Notes: a model not told the origin generated them from the sequence alone. Numbered from the stretch's first letter, positions 24,243 through 32,763 are shown. The stretch: 47,932 bases of DNA from Scatosoma sp045124465 (GCA_045124465.1 JBGVLV010000007.1:1-47932); one strand, 5' to 3'. Program-made: numbers and translations.

Positions 24243-24983
24243 TTACGCCTCGGGCGTATATTCGAAACAGGGAATGGGTTTGAGTTTGAACTCGTTCATC
24301 ACGTGTAACCGATCTATCCGCGCTTTCGTTTCCTCGTTCTCGCATACCCCTTCGCGGATATACCGATCGAGTACGGCGTACGTAAAGCCGAGATTGTCCT
24401 CGTCCGTCTTGCCGCTCAATCCGTCCGAAGGCACTTTCGCCACGAGCGAAAGGGGCAAGCCGAGATATTTCCCGATCTCTTTGACCTCTTGCACGGTGAG
24501 TTTCGCAAGCGGCGAAAAATCGCCCGCCGCGTCCCCGTAACGGGTAGAATAGCCCACCCAGTCCTCGGAAAGGTTGCAGGTGTTCGCGACGCGCCCGTTC
24601 TTCGATTGCGACAGCGCGTATAAAGTGGACATACGGATACGCGGGGGAAGATTGACCCTCGTCTGACGGCTGATCTCGATACCCGCCTCTTCCAAAGACC
24701 GCAACACGCCGTCCACGCCCGCTTTCACGTTGCAGACGTGATAGGGGATACCCAGGTGCGCGACGAGCTGTTGCGCGCAGTTGATGTCGCTCTGTACGCC
24801 GTTGGGCATCAGAACGCCGATCACCCGTTCTTTTCCGAGCGCTTTCACGCAGAGCGCGGCAACCACGCTCGAATCCTTGCCGCCCGAAATACCGACTACG
24901 GCGTTACAGCCCTTGCCGTTTTCCTCGAACCATTGCCGTATCCATTCCACGGCATTTTCCGTCGTCTTTTCCACGTTGAACAT
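24243..24983 (-). CDS. nadE: NAD+ synthetase, ammonia-dependent
   Basis: Amidates nicotinic acid adenine dinucleotide to NAD+ with ATP. 246 aa, only the synthetase domain (no glutaminase domain), with the PP-loop VGISGGKDSSVVAAL (about residues 30-44), the substrate part RYGDAAGDFSPLAKLTVQEV and PSDGLSGKTDEDNLGFTY. The ammonia source would be free ammonium, in line with the ammonium transporter and glutamine synthetase nearby. Cotranscribed with purF. Confidence 0.95.
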   Translation of the reverse strand: MFNVEKTTENAVEWIRQWFEENGKGCNAVVGISGGKDSSVVAALCVKALGKERVIGVLMPNGVQSDINCAQQLVAHLGIPYHVCNVKAGVDGVLRSLEEAGIEISRQTRVNLPPRIRMSTLYALSQSKNGRVANTCNLSEDWVGYSTRYGDAAGDFSPLAKLTVQEVKEIGKYLGLPLSLVAKVPSDGLSGKTDEDNLGFTYAVLDRYIREGVCENEETKARIDRLHVMNEFKLKPIPCFEYTPEA

Positions 24984-25008
24984 AATAGACCTCTATTCGT
25001 ACAGTATG

Positions 25009-25041
25009 CGGAGCTTTCGAAAAAACTTTCCGAAAGCTCCG
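25009..25041 (-). terminator. Hairpin after glnA, probable terminator
   Basis: 11-bp perfect stem CGGAGCTTTCG/CGAAAGCTCCG around an 11-base loop, 12 bases past the glutamine synthetase stop. No T-run follows on the minus strand, so termination efficiency is uncertain. Confidence 0.5.
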
Positions 25042-25052
25042 TGATTTTTCGT

Positions 25053-27149
25053 TTATTCGCTCACGCCGAACAGCAATTCGCCGTAAGTGGGGAAGGGCCA
25101 GTAGTCTGCGGAAACGATATTTTCGAGCGAATCCGCCGCGTCGCGGAGCGACTGCATTTTCGTCAGCACTTTGTCCTTGTAATACATAGCAAGCTCGGTG
25201 ACGTCCGTTACCTTCTCCGCTCCGTCGAGCGCTTTCTGCAAGCCTTTCACGCTCGTATACGCGTCTTTCGTCAGCGAGGAGATCTTCTCGACCATCTCCG
25301 TTTCATACGAACAGTCTACGCTCTCGCAAACCGCTTTCTTCGCGGCGAGCGTGTTGCAGAGGACCTGACTGTATTCGCTCACGGCGGGCAGAATATCTTT
25401 CATCGCCATATCGACCATCGTACGGCCCTCGATACGGATGAGCTTGCAATAGTTCTCGGAAAGTATCTCGTAACGGGAATGCATTTCCTTTTCCGTGTAT
25501 ACCTTGTGCCGCGTGAACAATTCGATATTCTTTTCCTTGATGAAATAGGGGAGCGCGTCGGGGGTCGTTTTGAGATTGAGCAGACCTCTCTTTTCCGCCT
25601 CCGCGATCCACGCGTCGTCGTAACCGTTACCGTTGAAGATGATGCGCTTATGCTCGGTGATCGTTCTCTTGATCAGCTCGTGCAAAGCGGTCTGGAAGTC
25701 TTTCGCGCCCTCCAACTCGTCCGCAAACTGTCTGAGTACTTCCGCAACCGCGGTGTTGAGCACGGTGTTCGGACCGGAAACGGACGCGGACGAACCGAGC
25801 ATTCTGAACTCGAACTTATTGCCCGTGAACGCGAACGGCGAAGTACGGTTTCTGTCCGTCGTATCTTTGGGGAACTTGGGCAGGGTATGTACCCCTACGC
25901 GCAGAAGTTCCTTTTCTTTCGCACCGTACGGCTGGTCGTTCTCGATCGCCTCCAAGATCTCCGTCAGCTCCGTGCCGAGGAACATCGACACGACGGCGGG
26001 AGGCGCCTCGTTCGCGCCCAGTCTGTGGTCGTTGCCCGCAGACGCGACGGATACGCGGAGCAGATCCTGATAATCGTCCACCGCTTTGATGATGGAGCAA
26101 AGGAAAAGCAGGAACTGCGCGTTCTCGTACGGCGTTTCGCCCGGTTCGAGCAGGTTTACGCCCGTGTTCGTCGAAATGGACCAGTTGTTATGCTTACCGC
26201 TGCCGTTCACGCCCGCGAAGGGTTTCTCGTGCAACAGGCAGACGAGGTTGTGCTTTTTCGCGACCTTCTGCATGATCTCCATCGTCAGCTGGTTGTGGTC
26301 GGCGGCGATGTTCGTCGTAGCGAAGATAGGCGCAAGCTCGTGCTGTGCGGGCGCAACTTCGTTATGCTCCGTCTTGGCAAGCACGCCCAACTTCCAAAGC
26401 TCCTCGTTCAGATCTTTCATAAACGCCTGTACGCGGGGCTTGATAACGCCGAAATAATGATCTTCCAGCTCCTGACCCTTGGGCGGTTTCGCGCCGAACA
26501 GGGTACGGTTGGTATACATAAGGTCTTTTCTTTGCGTGAACAGGTCTTTGTCCACGAGGAAATATTCCTGTTCGGGACCGACCGTGGTCTTGACGGAGGT
26601 AACGTCCTCGTTTCCGAACAATTTCAGAACGCGTATCGCCTGACGGTTGATCGCCTCCATCGAACGCAAAAGAGGGGTCTTTTTGTCGAGCGCCTCGCCG
26701 CCGTACGAACAGAACGCAGTGGGGATACAAAGCACGCCGTCTTTAATGAACGCGTACGAGGTAGGGTCCCAAGCGGTGTAGCCGCGCGCCTCGAAGGTCG
26801 CTCTCAAACCGCCCGAGGGGAAGGAGGACGCGTCGGGTTCGCCGCGCACGAGTTCCTTGCCCGAAAATTCCATGATCACTCTGCCGCCCTCCGCAGGGGA
26901 GATAAAGCTGTCGTGCTTTTCGGCGGTGATACCCGTCATCGGCTGGAACCAGTGAGTGAAATGGGTAGCCCCGAGGCTTACCGCCCAGTCTTTCATCGCG
27001 GTGGCAACGGCGTTGGCAACGGACAGATCCAGACTTCTTCCGTGCTCTATCGTCCGTTTGAGGGACTTGTAAATATCCGAAGAAAGCTTGGATTTCATCA
27101 CTTTGTCGTCAAAGACCATACATCCGAAATAATCCGATACGAGTTGCAT
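25053..27149 (-). CDS. Glutamine synthetase type III
   Basis: Assimilates ammonium: glutamate plus NH3 plus ATP to glutamine. 698 aa, the large GSIII class (about 700 aa) known from Bacteroides, cyanobacteria and gut Clostridia. N-terminus QLVSDYFGCMVFDDKVM, the ATP and substrate loops GATHFTHWFQPMTG, GPEQEYFLVDKDLF, HNEVAPAQHELAP, NGSGKHNNWSISTNTG and the GSIII signature NRTSPFAFTGNKFEFRMLGS are clear. The frame is open back to 27263, but that stretch includes the promoter; ATG at 27149 has AAGGAG about 9 bases upstream. Divergent from glutamate synthase. Confidence 0.96.
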   Translation of the reverse strand: MQLVSDYFGCMVFDDKVMKSKLSSDIYKSLKRTIEHGRSLDLSVANAVATAMKDWAVSLGATHFTHWFQPMTGITAEKHDSFISPAEGGRVIMEFSGKELVRGEPDASSFPSGGLRATFEARGYTAWDPTSYAFIKDGVLCIPTAFCSYGGEALDKKTPLLRSMEAINRQAIRVLKLFGNEDVTSVKTTVGPEQEYFLVDKDLFTQRKDLMYTNRTLFGAKPPKGQELEDHYFGVIKPRVQAFMKDLNEELWKLGVLAKTEHNEVAPAQHELAPIFATTNIAADHNQLTMEIMQKVAKKHNLVCLLHEKPFAGVNGSGKHNNWSISTNTGVNLLEPGETPYENAQFLLFLCSIIKAVDDYQDLLRVSVASAGNDHRLGANEAPPAVVSMFLGTELTEILEAIENDQPYGAKEKELLRVGVHTLPKFPKDTTDRNRTSPFAFTGNKFEFRMLGSSASVSGPNTVLNTAVAEVLRQFADELEGAKDFQTALHELIKRTITEHKRIIFNGNGYDDAWIAEAEKRGLLNLKTTPDALPYFIKEKNIELFTRHKVYTEKEMHSRYEILSENYCKLIRIEGRTMVDMAMKDILPAVSEYSQVLCNTLAAKKAVCESVDCSYETEMVEKISSLTKDAYTSVKGLQKALDGAEKVTDVTELAMYYKDKVLTKMQSLRDAADSLENIVSADYWPFPTYGELLFGVSE

Positions 27150-27190
27150 AATATATTTCTCCTTATAATAATAAAATAGAATCGATGGGG

Positions 27191-27233
27191 AAAGTAAAAA
27201 GGGCAAAGGCAACACCTTTTCGGCGCCCTTGCC
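27191..27233 (-). promoter_or_regulatory. Terminator-like hairpin in the glutamine synthetase leader
   Basis: Minus strand: GGCAAGGGC (27233-27225) pairs with GCCTTTGCC (27210-27202), nine pairs with one G-T, followed by CTTTTTACTTT. It begins within about 10 bases of the predicted transcription start, upstream of the Shine-Dalgarno, so it would stop glnA transcription unless melted. A competing inner fold AAAGG-TGTTG-CCTTT exists. Suggests attenuation or antitermination control. Confidence 0.55.
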
Positions 27234-27245
27234 ATCGTTGATACC

Positions 27246-27274
27246 ATTATACTCTATTTGCATACTTTTGTCAA
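27246..27274 (-). promoter_or_regulatory. Promoter of glutamine synthetase gene
   Basis: Minus strand: TTGACA (27274-27269), 17-base spacer, TATAAT (27251-27246), both perfect. A second TTGACA lies about 11 bases further upstream. Confidence 0.88.
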
Positions 27275-27394
27275 ATATTTGTCAAGGCTTTTTCCCGATT
27301 TTTTTGCAAAAACGGCGTCTGAACTATGCGTTCTCGTTATACCCAAAGCAAAAAATCCGCATAAATGAAAGTTTGTCATAACCGCAGCGAAAAA

Positions 27395-27423
27395 TTGACA
27401 AGCGGAAAACGGATGGGTATAAT
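27395..27423 (+). promoter_or_regulatory. Promoter of the glutamate synthase operon
   Basis: Perfect TTGACA (27395-27400), 17-base spacer, perfect TATAAT (27418-27423). The short leader holds a small hairpin TGACGG-CACTT-CCGTCA just before the Shine-Dalgarno. Confidence 0.88.
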
Positions 27424-27479
27424 GATAAAAAATATAAAAAAATATGACGGCACTTCCGTCACGGAGGCGTAAAGAAAAT

Positions 27480-28571
27480 ATGAAAAGAGAAGGCGAAATA
27501 CGGATCCCGTCCGGTTGCGCGATCGCGGCGATGATCTCCAAAGAGGGCAGAAAGGTCAGCGGCGAGGCGATCGTGAACAGTATGCGGCCTATGCACGAAC
27601 GTTCGAACGGTCTTGGCGGCGGCTTTGCCGCGTACGGTATCTATCCCAAATACAAAGAACTGTACGCGTTGCACGTGTTTTACGACACGTTGAAAGCCAA
27701 AGAGGAATGCGAGCGTTTTCTGGAACGTAAATTCGAGGTCGCGGAAATGGCGGAAATGCCCATTCGCAAGACCCCCAAGATCACCGACGAACCGCACATT
27801 TGGCGATACTTCGTCATACCCACTTCCATCGCGCTCGCAAAGGCGCAGGTAGACGAAAAAGAATACGTCGCGCGTACGGTGACGGAGATCAACGCCCGTA
27901 TCGACGGCGCGTACGTGTTCTCGTGCGGCAAGGACATGGGCGCGTTCAAAGCGGTGGGCTATCCCGAGGACGTCGGCGAGTTCTACCGTTTGGACGAATA
28001 CGAGGGCTACGCGTGGACGGCGCACGGTCGGTATCCGACGAATACCCCCGGTTGGTGGGGCGGCGCGCACCCGTTCGCGCTCCTCGATTATTCCATCGTA
28101 CATAACGGCGAAATCTCCTCGTACGACGCAAACCGCCGTTTCATCGAAATGTACGGGTATAAATGCACGTTGCAGACGGACACCGAGGTTATCACGTATA
28201 TCGCGGACTATCTCTTGCGGAAACAGGGTCTGACCCTCGAAGAACTCGCCTCCGTCATCGCGGCGCCGTTCTGGTCTACCATAGAAACAATGCCGACGGA
28301 GAAGAAACGGGAGCTTACCTATCTTCGGAATATGTATTCGGGACTGCTCGTCACGGGACCGTTCTCCATCGTTCTGGGATTCAACGGCGGACTGATGGCG
28401 CTCAACGATCGGCTCAAACTGCGTTCCATGGTCGTGGGCGAGAAAGACGATATGACGTATATAGCGAGCGAGGAATGTGCGATCCGTTCGATGGAACCGA
28501 ACGTGGACCGTATCTACGCGCCCAAGGGCGGCGAACCCGTTATCATAAAAGTGAAGGAAGGTAAATACTGA
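27480..28571 (+). CDS. Glutamate synthase, glutamine amidotransferase subunit (split GltB, N-terminal part)
   Basis: 363 aa. Class II glutaminase domain that releases ammonia from glutamine for the synthase centre. Putative nucleophile Cys13 in IPSGCAIAAM implies removal of 12 residues; SIVHNGEISSYDANRRF and TDTEVITYI match substrate-site strands of the family, with GLGGGFAAYGIYP nearer the N-terminus. In E. coli this is the first domain of the 1,500-residue GltB; here, as in archaea, Thermotoga and some Clostridia, it is a separate gene. GGAGG lies 13 bases upstream of the ATG, somewhat far. Stop and next start overlap (TGATG). Confidence 0.9.
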   Translation: MKREGEIRIPSGCAIAAMISKEGRKVSGEAIVNSMRPMHERSNGLGGGFAAYGIYPKYKELYALHVFYDTLKAKEECERFLERKFEVAEMAEMPIRKTPKITDEPHIWRYFVIPTSIALAKAQVDEKEYVARTVTEINARIDGAYVFSCGKDMGAFKAVGYPEDVGEFYRLDEYEGYAWTAHGRYPTNTPGWWGGAHPFALLDYSIVHNGEISSYDANRRFIEMYGYKCTLQTDTEVITYIADYLLRKQGLTLEELASVIAAPFWSTIETMPTEKKRELTYLRNMYSGLLVTGPFSIVLGFNGGLMALNDRLKLRSMVVGEKDDMTYIASEECAIRSMEPNVDRIYAPKGGEPVIIKVKEGKY

Positions 28572-30073
28572 TGCTTGATTTTTTCTATCCGCAATTCGAA
28601 GTGATAAGAAACGACGCGCGGTGTATCCGTTGCCGCGTTTGCGAACGGCAATGCGCCAACGAGGTGCATACGTTCGATAAAGACGGGAACGTAATGCTCA
28701 GCGACGAAAGCAAATGCGTCGATTGCCAGCGTTGCGTCACCCTTTGCCCCACGCGCGCTTTGAAGATCGTCGAAAGCGATTGCCGATTCCGCAAGAACGC
28801 GAATTGGAGCGAGGACTCCATTCGCGAAGTGTATAAACAGGCGGGCAGCGGCGGCGTGTTGCTCTCGTCCATGGGTAACCCCAAACCCCTGCCCGTGTAC
28901 TGGGATAAAATCCTCATCAACGCGTCGCAGGTCACCAACCCGTCCATCGACCCTTTGCGCGAACCGATGGAAACGCGCGTGTTCCTCGGCAAAAAGGACT
29001 CGCAGATCCGCCGCGATAAAAACGGCAAGATCGTGTGCGACCTGCCGCCGCAGATAGAACTGTCCATGCCCGTTATGTTCTCGGCGATGTCCTACGGCTC
29101 GATAAGCTATAACGCGCACGAAAGCCTTGCGCGCGCGGCGCGGGAACTGGGGATCATGTATAACACGGGCGAGGGCGGTCTGCACGAGGACTTCTACGCC
29201 TACGGCGAAAACACGATCGTTCAGGTCGCATCGGGCAGATTCGGCGTACATAAAGACTACCTCGACGCGGGCGCGGCGATCGAGATAAAAATGGGTCAGG
29301 GCGCGAAACCGGGTATCGGCGGACACCTGCCGGGCGCGAAGATCGTCGGCGACGTTTCCAAGACCCGTATGATCCCCGAAGGCTCGGACGCGATCTCGCC
29401 CGCGCCGCACCACGATATTTATTCCATAGAAGATTTAAGACAGCTCGTATACTCGCTGAAAGAGGCGTCGGGGTATAAAAAACCCGTTATCGTCAAAGTC
29501 GCGGCGGTGCATAACATCGCGGCGATCGCGGCGGGTATCGCGCGCAGCGGCGCGGACATCATCGCCATCGACGGTTTCCGCGGCGGCACGGGCGCGGCGC
29601 CTACCCGTATCCGCGATAACGTAGGCATACCCATCGAACTCGCGCTGGCGGCGGTGGATACGCGGCTGAGAGAAGAAGGCACGAGAAACGACGTTTCCCT
29701 CGTCGTGGGCGGCAGTATCCGTTCGTCCGCGGACGTGGTGAAAGCGATCGCGCTCGGCGCGGACGCGTGCTATATCGCGACGGCGGCGCTGCTCGCGCTC
29801 GGCTGTCACCTTTGCCGTAGCTGTCAGAGCGGCAAATGCAACTGGGGTATCGCCACCCAACGCCCCGAGCTTGTGAAACGGCTCAACCCCGATCTGGGGT
29901 ATAAAAGACTCGTCAATTTGATGACGGCTTGGAACCACGAGATAAAGGAGATGATGGGCGGTATGGGTATCAACTCGATCGAGGCGCTCCGCGGCAACCG
30001 CCTTATGCTCCGCGGTGTGGGACTTAACGAAAAAGAATTAGAGATACTGGGTATCTCGCACGCGGGGGAATGA
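28571..30073 (+). CDS. Glutamate synthase, FMN-binding central subunit with two 4Fe-4S clusters
   Basis: 500 aa. Residues 1-70 are a ferredoxin-like domain with Cys18, 21, 24, 28 and Cys49, 52, 55, 59. The rest is the FMN-binding TIM-barrel domain where 2-oxoglutarate and ammonia become glutamate: PVMFSAMSYGSISYNAHESLA, GEGGLHED, KMGQGAKPGIGGHLPG, IAIDGFRGGTGAAPT, and cysteines in CHLCRSCQSGKCNWG for the 3Fe-4S centre. ATG overlaps the preceding stop, and the ferredoxin gene starts one base after its own stop. Confidence 0.94.
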   Translation: MLDFFYPQFEVIRNDARCIRCRVCERQCANEVHTFDKDGNVMLSDESKCVDCQRCVTLCPTRALKIVESDCRFRKNANWSEDSIREVYKQAGSGGVLLSSMGNPKPLPVYWDKILINASQVTNPSIDPLREPMETRVFLGKKDSQIRRDKNGKIVCDLPPQIELSMPVMFSAMSYGSISYNAHESLARAARELGIMYNTGEGGLHEDFYAYGENTIVQVASGRFGVHKDYLDAGAAIEIKMGQGAKPGIGGHLPGAKIVGDVSKTRMIPEGSDAISPAPHHDIYSIEDLRQLVYSLKEASGYKKPVIVKVAAVHNIAAIAAGIARSGADIIAIDGFRGGTGAAPTRIRDNVGIPIELALAAVDTRLREEGTRNDVSLVVGGSIRSSADVVKAIALGADACYIATAALLALGCHLCRSCQSGKCNWGIATQRPELVKRLNPDLGYKRLVNLMTAWNHEIKEMMGGMGINSIEALRGNRLMLRGVGLNEKELEILGISHAGE

Positions 30074-30074
30074 T

Positions 30075-30503
30075 ATGAAACGGGTATATGTCAACGAAAA
30101 ATGGTGTATCGGCTGTCATCTTTGCGAATATAATTGCGCGTTCGCCAACTCCAACGCCAAGGATATGGCGCTTGCGCTCAAAGACAAAAAGATCTATCCC
30201 CGTATCCGCGTGGAACAGGACAAGGACGTAACGTTCGCGGTGTCCTGCCGACATTGCAAAGACCCGCTTTGCGTAAAGAGCTGTATCGCGGGCGCGCTGT
30301 CGGTGGAGGCGGGCGCGGTGCGTATCGACAAGACCAAATGCGTCGGCTGTCTTACCTGCGTCCTCGTCTGCCCTTACGGCGCGGTGATGCAGAGCGAAAC
30401 GGGCGTGGCGCAGAAATGCGAATTGTGCCTGAACAATTCCAAGGGCGCGCCCGCTTGCGTGGCGGGCTGTCCCAACGGCGCGATCGTGTTCGAAGAACGT
30501 TAA
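30075..30503 (+). CDS. Four-cluster ferredoxin-type electron-transfer protein
   Basis: 142 aa with sixteen cluster-type cysteines in four groups: C11xxC14xxC17xxxC21, CRHCKDPLCVKSC, CVGCLTCVLVCP and CELC...CVAGCP. It resembles HycB/DmsB/CooF small subunits. Within this operon it most likely carries electrons between the FAD/NAD oxidoreductase and the FMN subunit, or allows reduced ferredoxin to serve as donor. Soluble, no signal peptide. Confidence 0.88.
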   Translation: MKRVYVNEKWCIGCHLCEYNCAFANSNAKDMALALKDKKIYPRIRVEQDKDVTFAVSCRHCKDPLCVKSCIAGALSVEAGAVRIDKTKCVGCLTCVLVCPYGAVMQSETGVAQKCELCLNNSKGAPACVAGCPNGAIVFEER

Positions 30504-30524
30504 TTAAGGAAAGGAGCAAAGATC

Positions 30525-31772
30525 ATGAAAGAATACGTCATCATCGGCAACGGAGTCGCGGCGGCGGCTTGTATAGAGGGAATCCGTTCGACGGATACGA
30601 CCGCCCCGATCACCGTCGTTTCCGAAGAAAACCACGCGGTGTATTGCCGCCCGCTCATTTCCTACTACCTCGAAAACAAAACGGACCTGCAAAAAATGAA
30701 CTACCGCAGGGAAAGTTTTTACGCGGATAACGGCTGTAAGGTACTATACGGCAAAAAAGCGCTCTCGATCGACCCCGATAAAAAGACGGTCGCCCTCGAC
30801 GACGGACGGGAGCTTTCCTATACGAAACTTTGCGTCGCGACGGGTTCTTCGCCGTTCGTTCCGCCCACCGAAGGGCTGGAAACGGTCAAGGAAAAATATT
30901 CATTCCTCACCCTCGACGACGCGCTCGCGCTGGAAAAAGCCGTGGATAAAACAAAGACCGTCCTCGTCGTCGGCGCGGGCTTGATCGGACTGAAATGCGC
31001 GGAGGGCTTGAAAGACCGCGCGAAAAATATCGTCGTATGCGACCTCGCGCCCCGCGTCCTGTCGAGTATCCTCGACGACGAGTGCGCCGCGCCCGTGCAA
31101 AAACACGCGGAAAAGGCGGGTCTGACCTTTTTGCTCGGAAACACCGTTTCCAAGTTCGACGGCAATACGGCGTATATGAAGAACGGCGAAAAAGTAGACT
31201 TCGACGTACTTGTGCTCGCGGTCGGCGTGCGCGCCAACGTCGGTCTTGTCAAAGCCGCGGGCGGCGAAGTCGGTCGGGGGATATACGTCGATATGGCGAT
31301 GAAAACCACCCTGAAAGACGTGTACGCGGCGGGGGACTGTACGGAAAGCTACGATATTTCGTTCGGCGGCAGACGGGTACTCGCGCTGTTGCCCAACGCA
31401 TACCTGCAAGGCCGTACGGCGGGCGTGAATATGGCGGGCGGCAAAACGGCTTTCGAAAACGCCGTGCCGATGAACTCCATCGGTCTGTTCGGATTGCATA
31501 TGGCGACCGCGGGAAGTTATTTCAACAAAGACATGGGCGGGTCGTCGTACGAATATAAGACGGAAACGGGCGTCAAACGCCTGTACGTAAAAGACGGGTA
31601 TCTGAGCGGGTTTATCCTGCTCGGCGACGTGGACGGCGCGGGAATATACACCTCCCTCGTCCGCAATAAAATACCCCTTTCGGAGATCGATTTCGAGGCG
31701 GTGTGCAAGACCCCGCAGCTCGCGGCGTTCTCGGTAAACTATCGCACGAAAGTGCTCGGAGGAGAAGTATGA
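30525..31772 (+). CDS. FAD/NAD(P)-dependent oxidoreductase of the glutamate synthase operon
   Basis: 415 aa, pyridine nucleotide-disulfide oxidoreductase fold without the redox disulfide: FAD loop VIIGNGVAAAACIEG (residues 4-18), NAD(P) loop VLVVGAGLIGLKCAEGL (about 146-162) and the second FAD motif DVYAAGDCTES (about 265). Resembles NirB-type or rubredoxin-reductase-type flavoproteins. It takes the place of the GltD subunit, which in E. coli has its own Fe-S part. Strong AAAGGAGC before the start; ends in an ATGA overlap with the next gene. Confidence 0.9.
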   Translation: MKEYVIIGNGVAAAACIEGIRSTDTTAPITVVSEENHAVYCRPLISYYLENKTDLQKMNYRRESFYADNGCKVLYGKKALSIDPDKKTVALDDGRELSYTKLCVATGSSPFVPPTEGLETVKEKYSFLTLDDALALEKAVDKTKTVLVVGAGLIGLKCAEGLKDRAKNIVVCDLAPRVLSSILDDECAAPVQKHAEKAGLTFLLGNTVSKFDGNTAYMKNGEKVDFDVLVLAVGVRANVGLVKAAGGEVGRGIYVDMAMKTTLKDVYAAGDCTESYDISFGGRRVLALLPNAYLQGRTAGVNMAGGKTAFENAVPMNSIGLFGLHMATAGSYFNKDMGGSSYEYKTETGVKRLYVKDGYLSGFILLGDVDGAGIYTSLVRNKIPLSEIDFEAVCKTPQLAAFSVNYRTKVLGGEV

Positions 31773-32485
31773 TCATCAGCGCAAAAGATATGGATTTTCA
31801 GGAACTGAACAAAAAGATACGCGAGACTTCGGGCGACGTCGAACTGACCGATTGCCTCGGCCATCGGTATATCGGCAGCGGTATGTCGGGCAGAAAACTG
31901 ACGGTGCGGGGCGTGCCGGGCAACGCGCTCGGCGCGTATCTGGACGGCGGCGAAATAGAAGTGTACGGCAACGCGCAGGACGCGGTGGGCGATACGATGA
32001 ACGCGGGCAGGATCGTCGTGCGCGGCAATATCGGCGATACGGCGGGCTACGCTATGCGCGGCGGCGAGATCTACGTGCAGGGCGACGCGGGATACCGTAC
32101 GGGCATACACATGAAAGCGTATAAGGATAAACTCCCCGTAATGGTCATCGGCGGCAAGGCGGGCAGTTTCCTCGGCGAGTATCAGGCGGGCGGACTTATC
32201 GTCGTGCTCAATACCGAAAACGAGGAGAATATCGTGGGCTACTTCCCCTGTACGGGTATGCACGGCGGGAAAGTATTCCTCCGCTCCGACTGTAAGAACG
32301 TGACCTTTCCCAAACAGGTCCACGCCCGCACGGCGGCGGAAGAGGATATGCGGGAGATAGAAAAATACATCGACGAATACTGTCGGCTGTTCGGCGGCGA
32401 TCCGTCGTCGCTCAAAAAAGAACTATTCACCGTAGTTATACCCGATAGTAAAAATCCGTATAAACAAATGTACGTCGGGAACTGA
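31769..32485 (+). CDS. Glutamate synthase GXGXG-domain subunit (split GltB, C-terminal part)
   Basis: 238 aa right-handed beta-helix domain that in GltB joins the two active sites structurally. Repeated G-x-x-x-G patterns are plain: LTVRGVPGNALGAYLDGGEIEV, YGNAQDAVGDTMNAGRIVV, RGNIGDTAGYAMRGGEIYV. The start at 31769 overlaps the previous stop (ATGA) and has GGAGGAG in front; the longer open frame upstream lies inside the oxidoreductase gene. Last gene of the operon, followed by a new promoter. Confidence 0.92.
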   Translation: MIISAKDMDFQELNKKIRETSGDVELTDCLGHRYIGSGMSGRKLTVRGVPGNALGAYLDGGEIEVYGNAQDAVGDTMNAGRIVVRGNIGDTAGYAMRGGEIYVQGDAGYRTGIHMKAYKDKLPVMVIGGKAGSFLGEYQAGGLIVVLNTENEENIVGYFPCTGMHGGKVFLRSDCKNVTFPKQVHARTAAEEDMREIEKYIDEYCRLFGGDPSSLKKELFTVVIPDSKNPYKQMYVGN

Positions 32486-32493
32486 TCGGGAAA

Positions 32494-32522
32494 TTGACTT
32501 TGACCGAGAATAAGATTATAAT
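32494..32522 (+). promoter_or_regulatory. Promoter of the ANTAR-pyrG unit
   Basis: TTGACT (32494-32499), 17-base spacer, TATAAT (32517-32522), nine bases after the GXGXG gene stop. Read-through from the glutamate synthase operon is also possible, since no terminator is seen. Confidence 0.75.
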
Positions 32523-32551
32523 ATTAAACGAAAAATAAGGAGGCGCTTTGT

Positions 32552-32743
32552 ATGCCGTTGAACGATAGTACGGACGCAACGAAAGACGGAACGGACGTGG
32601 TCGAGCAAGCAAAGAAACTGCTAATCGAACGCGAGCATATCGGGGAAAATGAGGCGCACAGATACATACAGAAACGCGCGATGGATCTTCGGATGACCAA
32701 GCGGAAATGCGCGTTGGAAGTCATTCGGAAATACCGATCGTAA
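32552..32743 (+). CDS. Minimal ANTAR-domain RNA-binding protein
   Basis: 63 residues. Residues about 16-60 match the three-helix ANTAR domain: VVEQAKKLLIEREHIGENEAHRYIQKRAMDLRMTKRKCALEVI, with the diagnostic spacing AK-x-LL-x4-x-I-x-E-x-EA-x3-I-x-x-x-AM-x-x-R. ANTAR proteins (AmiR, NasR, EutV) bind paired RNA hairpins and prevent early transcription termination, mostly of nitrogen genes. Normally the domain follows a receiver, PAS or GAF domain and a coiled coil for dimerisation; here only about 15 polar residues precede it. AAGGAGG lies ahead of the ATG. Own promoter; pyrG follows 20 bases later. Position after GS-GOGAT genes suggests nitrogen control, by inference. Confidence 0.85.
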   Translation: MPLNDSTDATKDGTDVVEQAKKLLIEREHIGENEAHRYIQKRAMDLRMTKRKCALEVIRKYRS

Positions 32744-32763
32744 AACATAAGAGAGGGTAGGTT

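Noticed and set aside
27150..27263. Longer start of glutamine synthetase at 27263
   Set aside because: The extension covers a perfect promoter and the leader hairpin; the family N-terminus starts at 27149 with a good ribosome binding site.
27430..27480. ANTAR target hairpin in front of glutamate synthase
   Set aside because: The only hairpin (TGACGG-CACTT-CCGTCA) has a 5-base loop without the A1/G4 pattern and no terminator follows.
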